Made by a program: the position numbers and the translations under genes | Part shown: piece after piece, positions 6,626 to 13,226 of the stretch | How the letters are laid out: every line of letters begins with the position of its first letter | Numbering within the stretch: the stretch's first letter is position 1 | Source of the DNA: an uncultured Oscillibacter sp. | GTDB taxonomy: Bacteria > Bacillota > Clostridia > Oscillospirales > Oscillospiraceae | Assembly (NCBI GenBank): GCA_910583695.1 | Contig: CAJTZL010000041.1 | Location: 12,029 to 28,199, forward strand | DNA: 16,171 nucleotides | Direction of reading: 5' to 3' | The notes under the pieces: generated by a model | What the model was told of the DNA's origin: nothing | Database searches by the model: none | Seen by the model: the letters and a program-made list of their open reading frames with translations, nothing else

Positions 6626-7111
6626 TTACTCTCCCCACTGGACGTCGACCACCGTTCCGTTCTGGAACTCCACGGTTTCGCTCTTCATGATATAGTCCGT
6701 CTTCCCGATCCGGACCTCCTGCTCCCCCACCTTGGTGGTCATGACCTCCTCCTTGGGCACCGTGGCGGTGCAGGTGAAGTAGAGATTCACATGGTCCGGA
6801 TCCTCGTGCCACTGTCCGTCGGGCCCCAGCTCCAGCCAGGGGGTCATCTCCACGGACTCGATGCGCCCGTTCAGCCGGGCCCCGGAGGCCATCAGCGGGG
6901 AGGGCAGGTTTTCCCTGGCGTTTTCATACAGCTCCGCGGCCACGTTCTGCACCCGGACCACATAGGTGATCTCCATGGTGGGCACCTCAATGGTCCCGCC
7001 CCGGTTCAGAACGCGCACGACGGCGTAGAGGGCCACGGCCAGAATCAGGGCCACGGCGATGATGTCAATGATGTTGAATTTTCCAATGCGAAATGCTTTC
7101 TTTTGTTCCAT
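6626..7111 (-). CDS. DUF4330-like single-pass membrane protein
   Basis: A 161-residue protein with one N-terminal transmembrane helix (about residues 13-35) preceded by a basic stretch and the segment GKFNIIDIIAV, followed by an extracytoplasmic domain containing VVRVQNV and a C-terminal VVDVQWGE. This layout (FNIIDI helix, then a beta-rich domain) fits the DUF4330 family of Firmicutes, whose function is unknown. The start at 7111 was chosen over the upstream ATG at 7177 because GGAGGT lies 6 nt upstream of it and the extra residues would spoil the membrane signal. It is first in a probable two-gene unit with the lipoprotein and is divergent from the GT4-CsaB gene, where DUF4330 proteins fit an envelope-polymer context (inference). 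Confidence 0.78.
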   Translation of the reverse strand: MEQKKAFRIGKFNIIDIIAVALILAVALYAVVRVLNRGGTIEVPTMEITYVVRVQNVAAELYENARENLPSPLMASGARLNGRIESVEMTPWLELGPDGQWHEDPDHVNLYFTCTATVPKEEVMTTKVGEQEVRIGKTDYIMKSETVEFQNGTVVDVQWGE

Positions 7112-7170
7112 GCCAGACCTCCGTAACGGGCCCCAGGCCCGCCTTCTTTCGTATTGTGTGGAGCCTTTGG

Positions 7171-7199
7171 TAGACAAGGTCCGGAAAATATTATATAAT
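7171..7199 (+). promoter_or_regulatory. Promoter of the GT4-CsaB gene
   Basis: TAGACA (-35, 7171-7176) and perfect TATAAT (-10, 7194-7199) with 17 bp between. It implies an untranslated leader of about 160 nt before the ATG at 7366. It overlaps the minus-strand promoter at 7190-7218. Confidence 0.78.
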
Positions 7200-7218
7200 A
7201 TCTTTCAGAAAATCACAA
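7190..7218 (-). promoter_or_regulatory. Promoter of the DUF4330-lipoprotein unit
   Basis: On the minus strand TTGTGA (-35, 7213-7218) lies 17 bp from a perfect TATAAT (-10, 7190-7195). Its -10 and that of the plus-strand promoter sit within the same perfect 14-bp palindrome ATATTATATAATAT (7188-7201). Confidence 0.72.
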
Positions 7219-7365
7219 GGGGATATTTTCCCGGGGCGCAAGGCGGCCCTCTGCACACGGCTTCATAGGAAGCGCAGACGCGCGCCGCCGGTCCGCCGGC
7301 TGAACAGGAGCCGGGACCCCCGTTCGGCTGCGTTGCCGATATCATCAAACAAAAGGGAGTTTCAC

Positions 7366-9600
7366 ATGAAGGTTATCCATCTCATCAGCGGCGGCGACTC
7401 CGGCGGGGCCAAGACCCACGTGCTGAGCCTCCTCCAGCACCTCAACGAGACCATCACCGCCCAGCTGGTCTGCTTCCGGGACGGCCCCTTTGCCGACGAG
7501 GCCCGGTCCCTGGGCATTCCCACCATGATCTGCGGAGGCAACCACATTTTCAAGATCCGCCGCCAGCTGGCGGACTATATCCGCCGGGAGGGCTTCCAGC
7601 TCATCCACTGCCACGGCTCCCGGGCCAATATGATCGGGGCCCTCCTCCGGGGCGTCACGGGACTGCCGGTGGCCACCACCATCCACAGCGACTACAAAAT
7701 TGACTACATGGGCCGCCCCCTGGCCCGGTGCACCTTCGGCGTCATCAACACCTGGGCCCTGCGGCGGCTGGACTACCGCATCGGCGTGTCCGACGCCATG
7801 GTGGACCTGCTGATCTCCCGGGGCTTCCCGGCGGACCGGTTCTACGCCATCTATAACGGCATCGACTTCACCCCAGCACCAATCCAGGGGGACCGGCTCT
7901 CCTACCTCCGCTCCCTGGGGGCCGACGTGGAGGCGGATTCCGTCGTCGTGGGCATCGCCGCCCGGCTGAACCCGGTGAAGGACATGTCCACCCTCCTCCG
8001 GGGCTTCGCCAAGGCGTATCAATCCTGCGATAAATTACGTCTTGTTATCGCCGGAGACGGCGAGGAGCGGGAGAAGCTGGGGGCTCTTGCCCGGGAGCTG
8101 GGAGTGGAGCGGCAGGTGACGTTCGCCGGGTGGATCAGCGGCGGCATGGACCGCTTTTACAGCGCCCTGGACGTCAATGTTCTCACCAGTCTGTCCGAGA
8201 CCTTTTCCTACGCCCTGACGGAGGGGGCCCGGTTCCACCTTGCCACCGTCTCCACCGCTGTGGGGGGCATCCCCTACCTCATTGACGACGGGGTCAACGG
8301 CTATCTGTTCACGCCCCGGGACTTCATGACCCTGGGGAAACGGCTGGCGGCCCTGGGGAACGACCCGGCCCTGCGGCGGGAGATGGGGGAAAAGCTCTTT
8401 GAAAAGGCCTCCGCTCAGTTCTCCATCGAAAAGACCGTGGATACCCAGCTCCACATTTACGGCGAAATTCTCCGCCGCCACGCCCGGCCCAGGCGGAAGC
8501 GGGACGGCGTGGTGATCTGCGGGGCCTACGGCCGGGGCAATGCCGGGGACGACGCGATTCTGGAGGCCATCCTGGGAGAGATGCGCTCCGTGGACCCGGA
8601 CATGCCCGTGACGGTCATCTCCAAGGACCCCGGGTCCACCCGCCTGAGCTGCCGGGTCCGCTCCGTGGGGCAGGTGAACCTCCCCGGCTGGCTGGGGGCC
8701 ATGAAGCAGGCGAAGCTCTATCTCAACGGCGGCGGCAGCCTCATCCAGGACGTGACCTCCCGCCGGTCCCTCTGGTTCTACCTCATGAACATCCGGGCCG
8801 CCAAATGGGCGGGCTGCAAGGTCCAGATGTACGGCTGCGGCATCGGCCCCGTCACCCGGTTCAAGCACCGGAAGCTGGCGGCCAAGACCCTGAACCGGAA
8901 CGTGGACATCGTCACCCTCCGGGAGCCGGACTCCCTGGCGGAGCTGAAGTCCATGGGGGTGGACCGCCCGGAGATTCACCTGACGGCGGACCCGGCCCTG
9001 ACGCTCTCCCCGGCGGCGGCGGAGAAGACGGACAGCGTCCTCCTCCGGGCGGGCATCCCGCCCCGGGGGAAGTACCTCTGCTTCGCCCTCCGGCCCTGGC
9101 CGGGCTTCCGGGAGAAGGCCCCCCTCTTCGGGGCCGCCGCCCGGTACGCCTGGGAGCGCTACGGCCTCACCCCGGTGTTCACGGCGGTGGAGAAGGGCCA
9201 GGACCCCGCCGCCGCCCGGGAGGCGGCAAAGCACCTGGGGGATGCGCCCCATTACTTCCTGGACGACGCGGGAACCGCCGGGACCATCATCGGGGCCTTG
9301 TCCCGGATGGAGGCGGTGGTGTCCATGCGGCTCCACGCCCTGATTTTCGCCGCAGGGCAGGGCATCCCCCTGGCGGGGGTGGTGTACGATCCCAAGGTCT
9401 CCTCCTTCCTCCGGTACATCGGGCAGGAGAACTTCACGGACCTGGAGGACGTAACCCTGGAAAATCTCAAGGCCATGATCGACCGGGCCGCCGCCCAGGC
9501 CGCGGACAAGCAGGCCCAGGCGGAGGCGGTCCGTAGGCTCCGGGAGCTGGAGCGGGGAAACGTGGACATTGCCGCCCGGCTTTTGCAGGACGGCGGCTGA
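7366..9600 (+). CDS. csaB: Fusion of GT4 glycosyltransferase and CsaB polysaccharide pyruvyl transferase
   Basis: A 744-residue cytoplasmic two-domain enzyme. Residues 1 to about 375 form a GT-B fold family 4 glycosyltransferase: N-terminal Gly-rich loop VIHLISGGDSGGAKTHV, ARLNPVKD, VIAGDG and the E-x7-E motif at E278/E286. Residues about 379-744 form a polysaccharide pyruvyl transferase of the CsaB type: VICGAYGRGNAGDDAILEAIL at the domain start, LYLNGGGSLIQD, MYGCGIGP and MRLHALIFAAGQGIPLAGVVYDPK. CsaB adds ketal pyruvate from PEP to a secondary cell wall polymer that anchors SLH-domain proteins; the GT domain presumably makes the acceptor sugar. The start at 7366 has AAGGGAG 6 nt upstream. 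The gene stands alone on its strand, convergent with the DUF6774-like gene 20 nt away. CsaB is often a separate protein of about 370 residues, so this is a fusion, intact through both domains. Confidence 0.92.
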   Translation: MKVIHLISGGDSGGAKTHVLSLLQHLNETITAQLVCFRDGPFADEARSLGIPTMICGGNHIFKIRRQLADYIRREGFQLIHCHGSRANMIGALLRGVTGLPVATTIHSDYKIDYMGRPLARCTFGVINTWALRRLDYRIGVSDAMVDLLISRGFPADRFYAIYNGIDFTPAPIQGDRLSYLRSLGADVEADSVVVGIAARLNPVKDMSTLLRGFAKAYQSCDKLRLVIAGDGEEREKLGALARELGVERQVTFAGWISGGMDRFYSALDVNVLTSLSETFSYALTEGARFHLATVSTAVGGIPYLIDDGVNGYLFTPRDFMTLGKRLAALGNDPALRREMGEKLFEKASAQFSIEKTVDTQLHIYGEILRRHARPRRKRDGVVICGAYGRGNAGDDAILEAILGEMRSVDPDMPVTVISKDPGSTRLSCRVRSVGQVNLPGWLGAMKQAKLYLNGGGSLIQDVTSRRSLWFYLMNIRAAKWAGCKVQMYGCGIGPVTRFKHRKLAAKTLNRNVDIVTLREPDSLAELKSMGVDRPEIHLTADPALTLSPAAAEKTDSVLLRAGIPPRGKYLCFALRPWPGFREKAPLFGAAARYAWERYGLTPVFTAVEKGQDPAAAREAAKHLGDAPHYFLDDAGTAGTIIGALSRMEAVVSMRLHALIFAAGQGIPLAGVVYDPKVSSFLRYIGQENFTDLEDVTLENLKAMIDRAAAQAADKQAQAEAVRRLRELERGNVDIAARLLQDGG

Positions 9601-9620
9601 TTTTCCAAGGCGGCCGCTCC

Positions 9621-9794
9621 TCACCGGGAGCAGAAGGCCCGCTGGGCGGCGATGGTTGCCAGAGTGTCGCCCAATTGAACCAGAATCGCCGCCGTAAGTC
9701 CCAGCTCCTCGTCACTGAGGGAACCCGCAATGGCCACCGCCAGGGAGTTCACCATGGTGGTCAGGGCCAGGGGGTCGCAGTTGGGAAGGTTCAT
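9621..9794 (-). CDS. Small DUF6774-like protein
   Basis: A 57-residue protein beginning MNLPNCDPLALTTMV and containing SLSDEELGLTAAILVQLG and DTLATIAAQRAFC. The pattern (short N-terminus, S-x-EEL, QLGDTLATIAAQRA, terminal Cys) resembles the small DUF6774 proteins of gut Clostridia, as I remember them; function unknown. Supporting evidence that it is real: GGAGGGG 9-10 nt upstream of the ATG, an uninterrupted frame to TGA at 9621, and a composition that is helical and amphipathic. It lies directly beyond the hairpin that ends the chrA operon, so it may be read by partial readthrough or from a promoter that I could not identify. Confidence 0.72.
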   Translation of the reverse strand: MNLPNCDPLALTTMVNSLAVAIAGSLSDEELGLTAAILVQLGDTLATIAAQRAFCSR

Positions 9795-9822
9795 AGCATC
9801 ACCCCTCCCATGGTATGAAACA

Positions 9823-9873
9823 AACAGCCGGGCCGTTCCTCCGTGGATTCCATGGAGAAACGGCCCGGCTGTT
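9823..9873 (-). terminator. Strong hairpin at the end of the chrA operon
   Basis: A perfect 15-bp stem (AACAGCCGGGCCGTT pairing with AACGGCCCGGCTGTT) with a 21-nt loop, 18 nt beyond the chrA stop at 9891. On the minus strand it is followed by TGTTTC, a weak T tract, so termination may be partial. Confidence 0.7.
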
Positions 9874-9890
9874 CATTTCCCGGGGGACCC

Positions 9891-10508
9891 TCAGGCCCCG
9901 GCGAAGCGGAAGGCGACGCCCACCGCGGCGGAGAGGGCGATGAATACGATGGGATGGAGGCTCGTCACCTTCTTGGGGGCAAAGTTGGTCAGCACGATCA
10001 AAAGCGCCGCCAGCAGCAGCCCCGGCACATTGAGGAGGCTCCCGCCGCTGAGGACCGGGGCCTTGACGATGCCGCCGCCCTGGACCACCAGCTGGACGCT
10101 GGTCAGCACCTCCAGCACCACCGCCGCGCAGGCCGCGCCGATGAGCCCCGTGGAGGCGGGGCGGAGGCCGTAGAAGGCCCGGTCCACGTAGGGGTTGTTC
10201 CGGAAGCTGTGGAGCACTGCCGCCACGATCAGAATGACAATGATGGAGGGCGTCACCTCCCCCAGGGTGGCGATGACCGCCCCGGGAATCCCCGCCGCCG
10301 TGAAGCCCACGTAGGTGGCCATGTTGATGCCGATGGGCCCGGGGGTGGACTCCGACACCGCCAGCATGTTCATCAGGTCCGTGTAGGTGTACCAGCCGGT
10401 GGATTCCCCGATGGCCTGGAGGAAGGGCAGCGTGGCCATGCCGCCGCCCACGGCGAAGAGGCCGGTTTTAAAGAACTCCCAGAAGAGCTGCAAACAGGTG
10501 GTGATCAT
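9891..10508 (-). CDS. Chromate transporter family protein, second half (ChrA-like)
   Basis: A 205-residue integral membrane protein with one ChrA domain. It shows the family signatures FAVGGGMATLPF (residues 18-29) and STPGPIGINMATYVG, followed by several hydrophobic helices (e.g. GAVIATLGEVTPSIIVILIV). Short-chain ChrA proteins of about 200 residues are encoded as adjacent pairs and work together, unlike the fused 400-residue form; substrate is annotated as chromate or sulfate, but in anaerobes the physiological anion is unknown. The ATG at 10508 overlaps the stop codon of the upstream chrA by 4 bp (ATGA), indicating translational coupling. The open frame extends upstream to 10571, but the added residues belong to the other gene's coding region. 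Confidence 0.88.
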   Translation of the reverse strand: MITTCLQLFWEFFKTGLFAVGGGMATLPFLQAIGESTGWYTYTDLMNMLAVSESTPGPIGINMATYVGFTAAGIPGAVIATLGEVTPSIIVILIVAAVLHSFRNNPYVDRAFYGLRPASTGLIGAACAAVVLEVLTSVQLVVQGGGIVKAPVLSGGSLLNVPGLLLAALLIVLTNFAPKKVTSLHPIVFIALSAAVGVAFRFAGA

Positions 10509-11065
10509 GCCTTCCTCACCTCCAGATTCTTGAGAAGAATGCCCGCCAGGGCCGAGCCGATGACGAACCACACCGGGGAGAGCTTCAAGAATACGCCCCC
10601 CAGGAGGACCACGGCAAAGATCACCGCCGTCCGCTTATCCACCACGGATTTTTTCAGCAGCTTCAGCACGGCGTTGAAAATCAGCACGCAGACGCAGACC
10701 TGAATCCCGGCGAAGGCGTTCTTCACCCAATTGAGGTCCGCGAAGTTGGAAATGAGCCCCGCCAGAATGGAGATGATCACCACGGAGGGAAATACCAGCC
10801 CCAGAGTGGCCACAATGCCCCCGGAGATGCCGCCCTGCTTCTGCCCGATGAAGGTGGCCGTGTTGACGGCGATGATGCCCGGGGTGCACTGGCCGATGGC
10901 GTAGTAATCCGTCAGCTCCTCCTCGGTGGCCCAGCCCTTGCTGTCCACCACCTCCCGCTGGAGGATGGGCAGCATGGCCATGCCGCCGCCGAAGGTCATG
11001 ACCCCCATTTTTGCAAAGGTCCAGAAGAGCTCCCAGAGCTCCCGGAATTTGTTCTTGTCGTTCAT
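10505..11065 (-). CDS. Chromate transporter family protein, first half (ChrA-like)
   Basis: A 186-residue membrane protein with one ChrA domain: MTFGGGMAMLPILQREVV near residue 23, QCTPGIIAVNTATFIGQ near 58, then hydrophobic segments through ILLKNLEV at the C-terminus. It is a partner of the ChrA-like protein encoded immediately downstream, with which it shares an ATGA overlap. The start at 11065 has GGAGAG about 8 nt upstream. It begins 20 nt after the birA stop on the same strand, so all three genes are probably co-transcribed. The functional link with biotin ligase is not obvious. Transport substrate not determinable from sequence. Confidence 0.88.
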   Translation of the reverse strand: MNDKNKFRELWELFWTFAKMGVMTFGGGMAMLPILQREVVDSKGWATEEELTDYYAIGQCTPGIIAVNTATFIGQKQGGISGGIVATLGLVFPSVVIISILAGLISNFADLNWVKNAFAGIQVCVCVLIFNAVLKLLKKSVVDKRTAVIFAVVLLGGVFLKLSPVWFVIGSALAGILLKNLEVRKA

Positions 11066-11085
11066 GAATGCCTCTCTCCTTGTTG

Positions 11086-12087
11086 TTACTCCGTATAGCC
11101 CCAAAGGCCCCGGACGGAGACCTCTCCGGAGCGGACCGTCCGCTCCCGCCCGTCCTCCCCCTGGACCACGAGGCTGAACTCCCCGTCCACGTCCAGGGCC
11201 CGGGCGGTCTCCCGTGCTCCGCCGCCGAAGGGGATGAGCTGGACGGTCTTCCCCAGGTTCACGCAGCGGCGGCGGTAGGCCTCCTGGTACTCCAACAGAT
11301 CCCCCCGGAGCAGCGCGGCGTAGGCCCGGTCCAGCTCCTCCAGCAGCGCCGCCGCCAGCCGGGGCCGGGACACGGGCCGCCCCAGGACCTGGAGCAGGGA
11401 CGTGGCCACCTCCCGGACCTCCGGGGAGAAGTCCTCGGGCCGCTGGCCCACGTTGATGCCGATGCCCAGCACCAGGGACTGGACCCGCCCGGTTTCCGCC
11501 TCCAGGGACATCTCCGTTAAAATGCCGCAGAGCTTCTTCCCGTTTAAAACCGGGTCGTTGGGCCATTTCAGCCCCGGGCAGAGGCCGCAGACCCGCTCCA
11601 CCGCGGCGCACACGGAAACCCCCGCCAGGGCCGTCACCGGCGGCAGCCGGTCCGGCGGCAGAGGGGGCCGCAGCAGCACGGACAGATAGATGCCCTGGCC
11701 CTTGGGAGACTGGAAGGAGCGGTCCATCCGCCCCCGGCCCGCCGTCTGGCTGTCGGCAACGGCGGCAGTGCCGTCGGGGGCGTCCGGCTGGGATTTCAGG
11801 TAGTTGTTGGTGGAGTCCAGCTCCTCAAAACAGCGGAGCTCCCGGCCCACCACCGCCGTCTCCCCCAGAAAGCTCCGGATTTCCGGCTCCGTCAGGGCGT
11901 CCGGCGCGGCGGAGAGACGGTAGCCCAGGCCGGTGCGGGCCTCGATCTCGTAGCCCTCCCGCCGCAGGGCGTCCACGGCCTTCCAGACGGCGGCGCGGCT
12001 GAACCCCAGGCGGCGGCTCAGCTCCTGGCCGGAGAGGAACCCCTCCTCTTTTCGCAGCAGCGTCAAAACGGCTTCCCGGCTGTTCAT
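11086..12087 (-). CDS. birA: Biotin-protein ligase with N-terminal repressor domain (BirA)
   Basis: A 333-residue bifunctional protein that activates biotin with ATP and attaches it to carrier lysines of biotin-dependent carboxylases, and may repress biotin genes. Residues 1-60 form a winged-helix HTH (SGQELSRRLGFSRAAVWKAVDALRREGYEIEA). The ligase domain has the biotinyl-AMP loop GRGRMDRSF (117-125), KWPND (174-178) and GKKLCGILTE (183-192), and the SH3-like C-terminal domain runs from about 275. Length is typical (about 320). The start at 12087 has AAGGAGGG upstream and a consensus promoter. It is first gene of an apparent operon with two chrA genes. No biotin synthesis or transport gene and no clear biotin operator was found nearby. 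Confidence 0.95.
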   Translation of the reverse strand: MNSREAVLTLLRKEEGFLSGQELSRRLGFSRAAVWKAVDALRREGYEIEARTGLGYRLSAAPDALTEPEIRSFLGETAVVGRELRCFEELDSTNNYLKSQPDAPDGTAAVADSQTAGRGRMDRSFQSPKGQGIYLSVLLRPPLPPDRLPPVTALAGVSVCAAVERVCGLCPGLKWPNDPVLNGKKLCGILTEMSLEAETGRVQSLVLGIGINVGQRPEDFSPEVREVATSLLQVLGRPVSRPRLAAALLEELDRAYAALLRGDLLEYQEAYRRRCVNLGKTVQLIPFGGGARETARALDVDGEFSLVVQGEDGRERTVRSGEVSVRGLWGYTE

Positions 12088-12113
12088 AGCATCCCTCCTT
12101 GTGAAACGGAAAC

Positions 12114-12142
12114 AGTGTAGCACATTTTTCCCCCGGTGTAAA
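12114..12142 (-). promoter_or_regulatory. Promoter of birA-chrA-chrA
   Basis: On the minus strand TTTACA (-35, 12137-12142) and TACACT (-10, 12114-12119) are 17 bp apart. Predicted initiation lies about 20 nt before the birA start codon, giving a very short leader. Confidence 0.78.
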
Positions 12143-12188
12143 TACGGAAAGCGCAGGAGCATCCCCGCATCTTAAGGAACAGCAAGGA

Positions 12189-12217
12189 TTGCGTTTTGTT
12201 CGGACGGATGGTATATT
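12189..12217 (+). promoter_or_regulatory. Promoter of the 144-residue hypothetical gene
   Basis: TTGCGT (-35, 12189-12194) and TATATT (-10, 12212-12217) with 17 bp between, about 65 nt upstream of the start codon at 12284. Confidence 0.72.
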
Positions 12218-12283
12218 TTTGTTGTGACGGCAGAAGGCATGCCGGGTTTGCAGAGTGAAACCGTTTTAAGGAGGAACCGTTTT

Positions 12284-12718
12284 ATGATTCGCTGGCTTCA
12301 GCAGGAAGATGGAGAAGGGCGCTTCCAAAGCAGATTTTTCCGCAATGATGAACATGGGGAAGAGATGATTGTTTACGCAAACAGCGGCCGTCCCGGCTTT
12401 ATGGAATGCGCGGAAAAGGCGGTTGAAGCATTCAACAGCCTCTCCGAGCCTGCAATCCGTGAAATTTGCCGAAAGCTCATAAGCTGCGCCCGGGAGGAGG
12501 GCGGCTTTGAGCCGCCCGCGACGGACAATCCCCTTGCGATATTGAATGATTGCTGGTTTATGGCGTTGTATGTGGATATGAAAAGCAAGGAGGATGAACC
12601 CGCCTACGCGGTTGAAGGCGAAGGCGAGTGGGGCGAAAACATCGGCTTTGTCGTATCCGGCGGCCGGGTCGTCTATGTGGGGGCCGACTATTTGGCTCAC
12701 ATGGCAAACCCGGAGTAG
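12284..12718 (+). CDS. Hypothetical protein, 144 residues
   Basis: Not recognised. The protein starts MIRWLQQEDGEGRFQSRFF and ends with a compact segment GFVVSGGRVVYVGADYL; overall acidic, soluble, no signal peptide or membrane helix. The C-terminal 'G-x-x-V-Y-V-G' pattern recalls immunity- or DUF6985-type proteins, but only weakly. The start at 12284 has AAGGAGG 9 nt upstream, and a consensus promoter lies further upstream; the longer frame from 12224 lacks such a site. Codon use is clearly less GC-biased than in the neighbouring birA and trxA genes, so recent acquisition is possible. It stands alone, divergent from birA. Confidence 0.78.
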   Translation: MIRWLQQEDGEGRFQSRFFRNDEHGEEMIVYANSGRPGFMECAEKAVEAFNSLSEPAIREICRKLISCAREEGGFEPPATDNPLAILNDCWFMALYVDMKSKEDEPAYAVEGEGEWGENIGFVVSGGRVVYVGADYLAHMANPE

Positions 12719-12832
12719 GCCCTCCGTCTGCCGGGAGGACCAAAACGCCCGCCCCCTGCACAAAATCCCCGAATGGGGACACGCCCTTTGGCGAAGGTCC
12801 CCTTGACAAACCCTCTCCTGGGATAACACAAA

Positions 12833-12854
12833 GGGGCGGACATCCGTCCGCCCC
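12833..12854 (-). terminator. Rho-independent terminator of trxA
   Basis: A perfect 9-bp stem (GGGGCGGAC, loop ATCC, GTCCGCCCC) followed on the minus strand by TTTGTGTT, 10 nt beyond the trxA stop at 12865. Confidence 0.82.
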
Positions 12855-12864
12855 TGTCCTCCGC

Positions 12865-13182
12865 TTACAGGGCCTTGTCCAGGGCCTCCGTGTAGACGGC
12901 GGCGGGAAAGGCTCCCACCTTCCGGTCGAACTCCCGGCCCTGCTTCAAAAAGACCACCGTGGGAATGTTCATCACGCCGAACCGCCGTGCCAGCTCCGGC
13001 TCCTCGTCCACGTTGACCTTGGCGATCAGCGCCTTGCCCTCGTATTGGGCCGCCAGCTCCTCCAGGACGGGGCCCAGCATCCGGCAGGGTCCGCACCAGG
13101 GGGCCCAGAAGTCCACCATGGCCAGGGGGGCCTCCCCTGCCTGGGCGTCAAAGTCCGCCGTCTTCAAATGCTGCAATGCCAT
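12865..13182 (-). CDS. trxA: Thioredoxin
   Basis: A 105-residue cytoplasmic thioredoxin that reduces protein disulfides. The active site WCGPC is at residues 29-33 (C30, C33), followed by the cis-proline in NIPTVV (P74) and the GxF-type loop VGAFP near 89-93. Length is standard. The ATG at 13182 has AAAGGAG about 10 nt upstream; the frame continues upstream to 13230 without a better site. It lies 44 nt downstream of a thioredoxin-reductase-like gene on the same strand, so the two probably form a dedicated electron-transfer pair. Confidence 0.96.
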   Translation of the reverse strand: MALQHLKTADFDAQAGEAPLAMVDFWAPWCGPCRMLGPVLEELAAQYEGKALIAKVNVDEEPELARRFGVMNIPTVVFLKQGREFDRKVGAFPAAVYTEALDKAL

Positions 13183-13226
13183 TTTGCAACTCTCCTTTGT
13201 TTTGAATGTTTCCTGTTTTGAATTTC

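Noticed and set aside
5814..6695. A 293-codon plus-strand frame opposite the lipoprotein
   Set aside because: It starts inside the palindromic element, has no ribosome binding site and crosses a terminator; the minus-strand lipoprotein has a perfect lipobox.
8035..9624. A 529-codon minus-strand frame opposite the CsaB domain
   Set aside because: No recognisable domain, a His/Gly/Pro/Val-rich shadow of the opposite gene.
12088..12150. BirA-type biotin operator upstream of birA
   Set aside because: A TTTACACC half-site is present in the -35 region, but no matching inverted half-site at suitable spacing was found.
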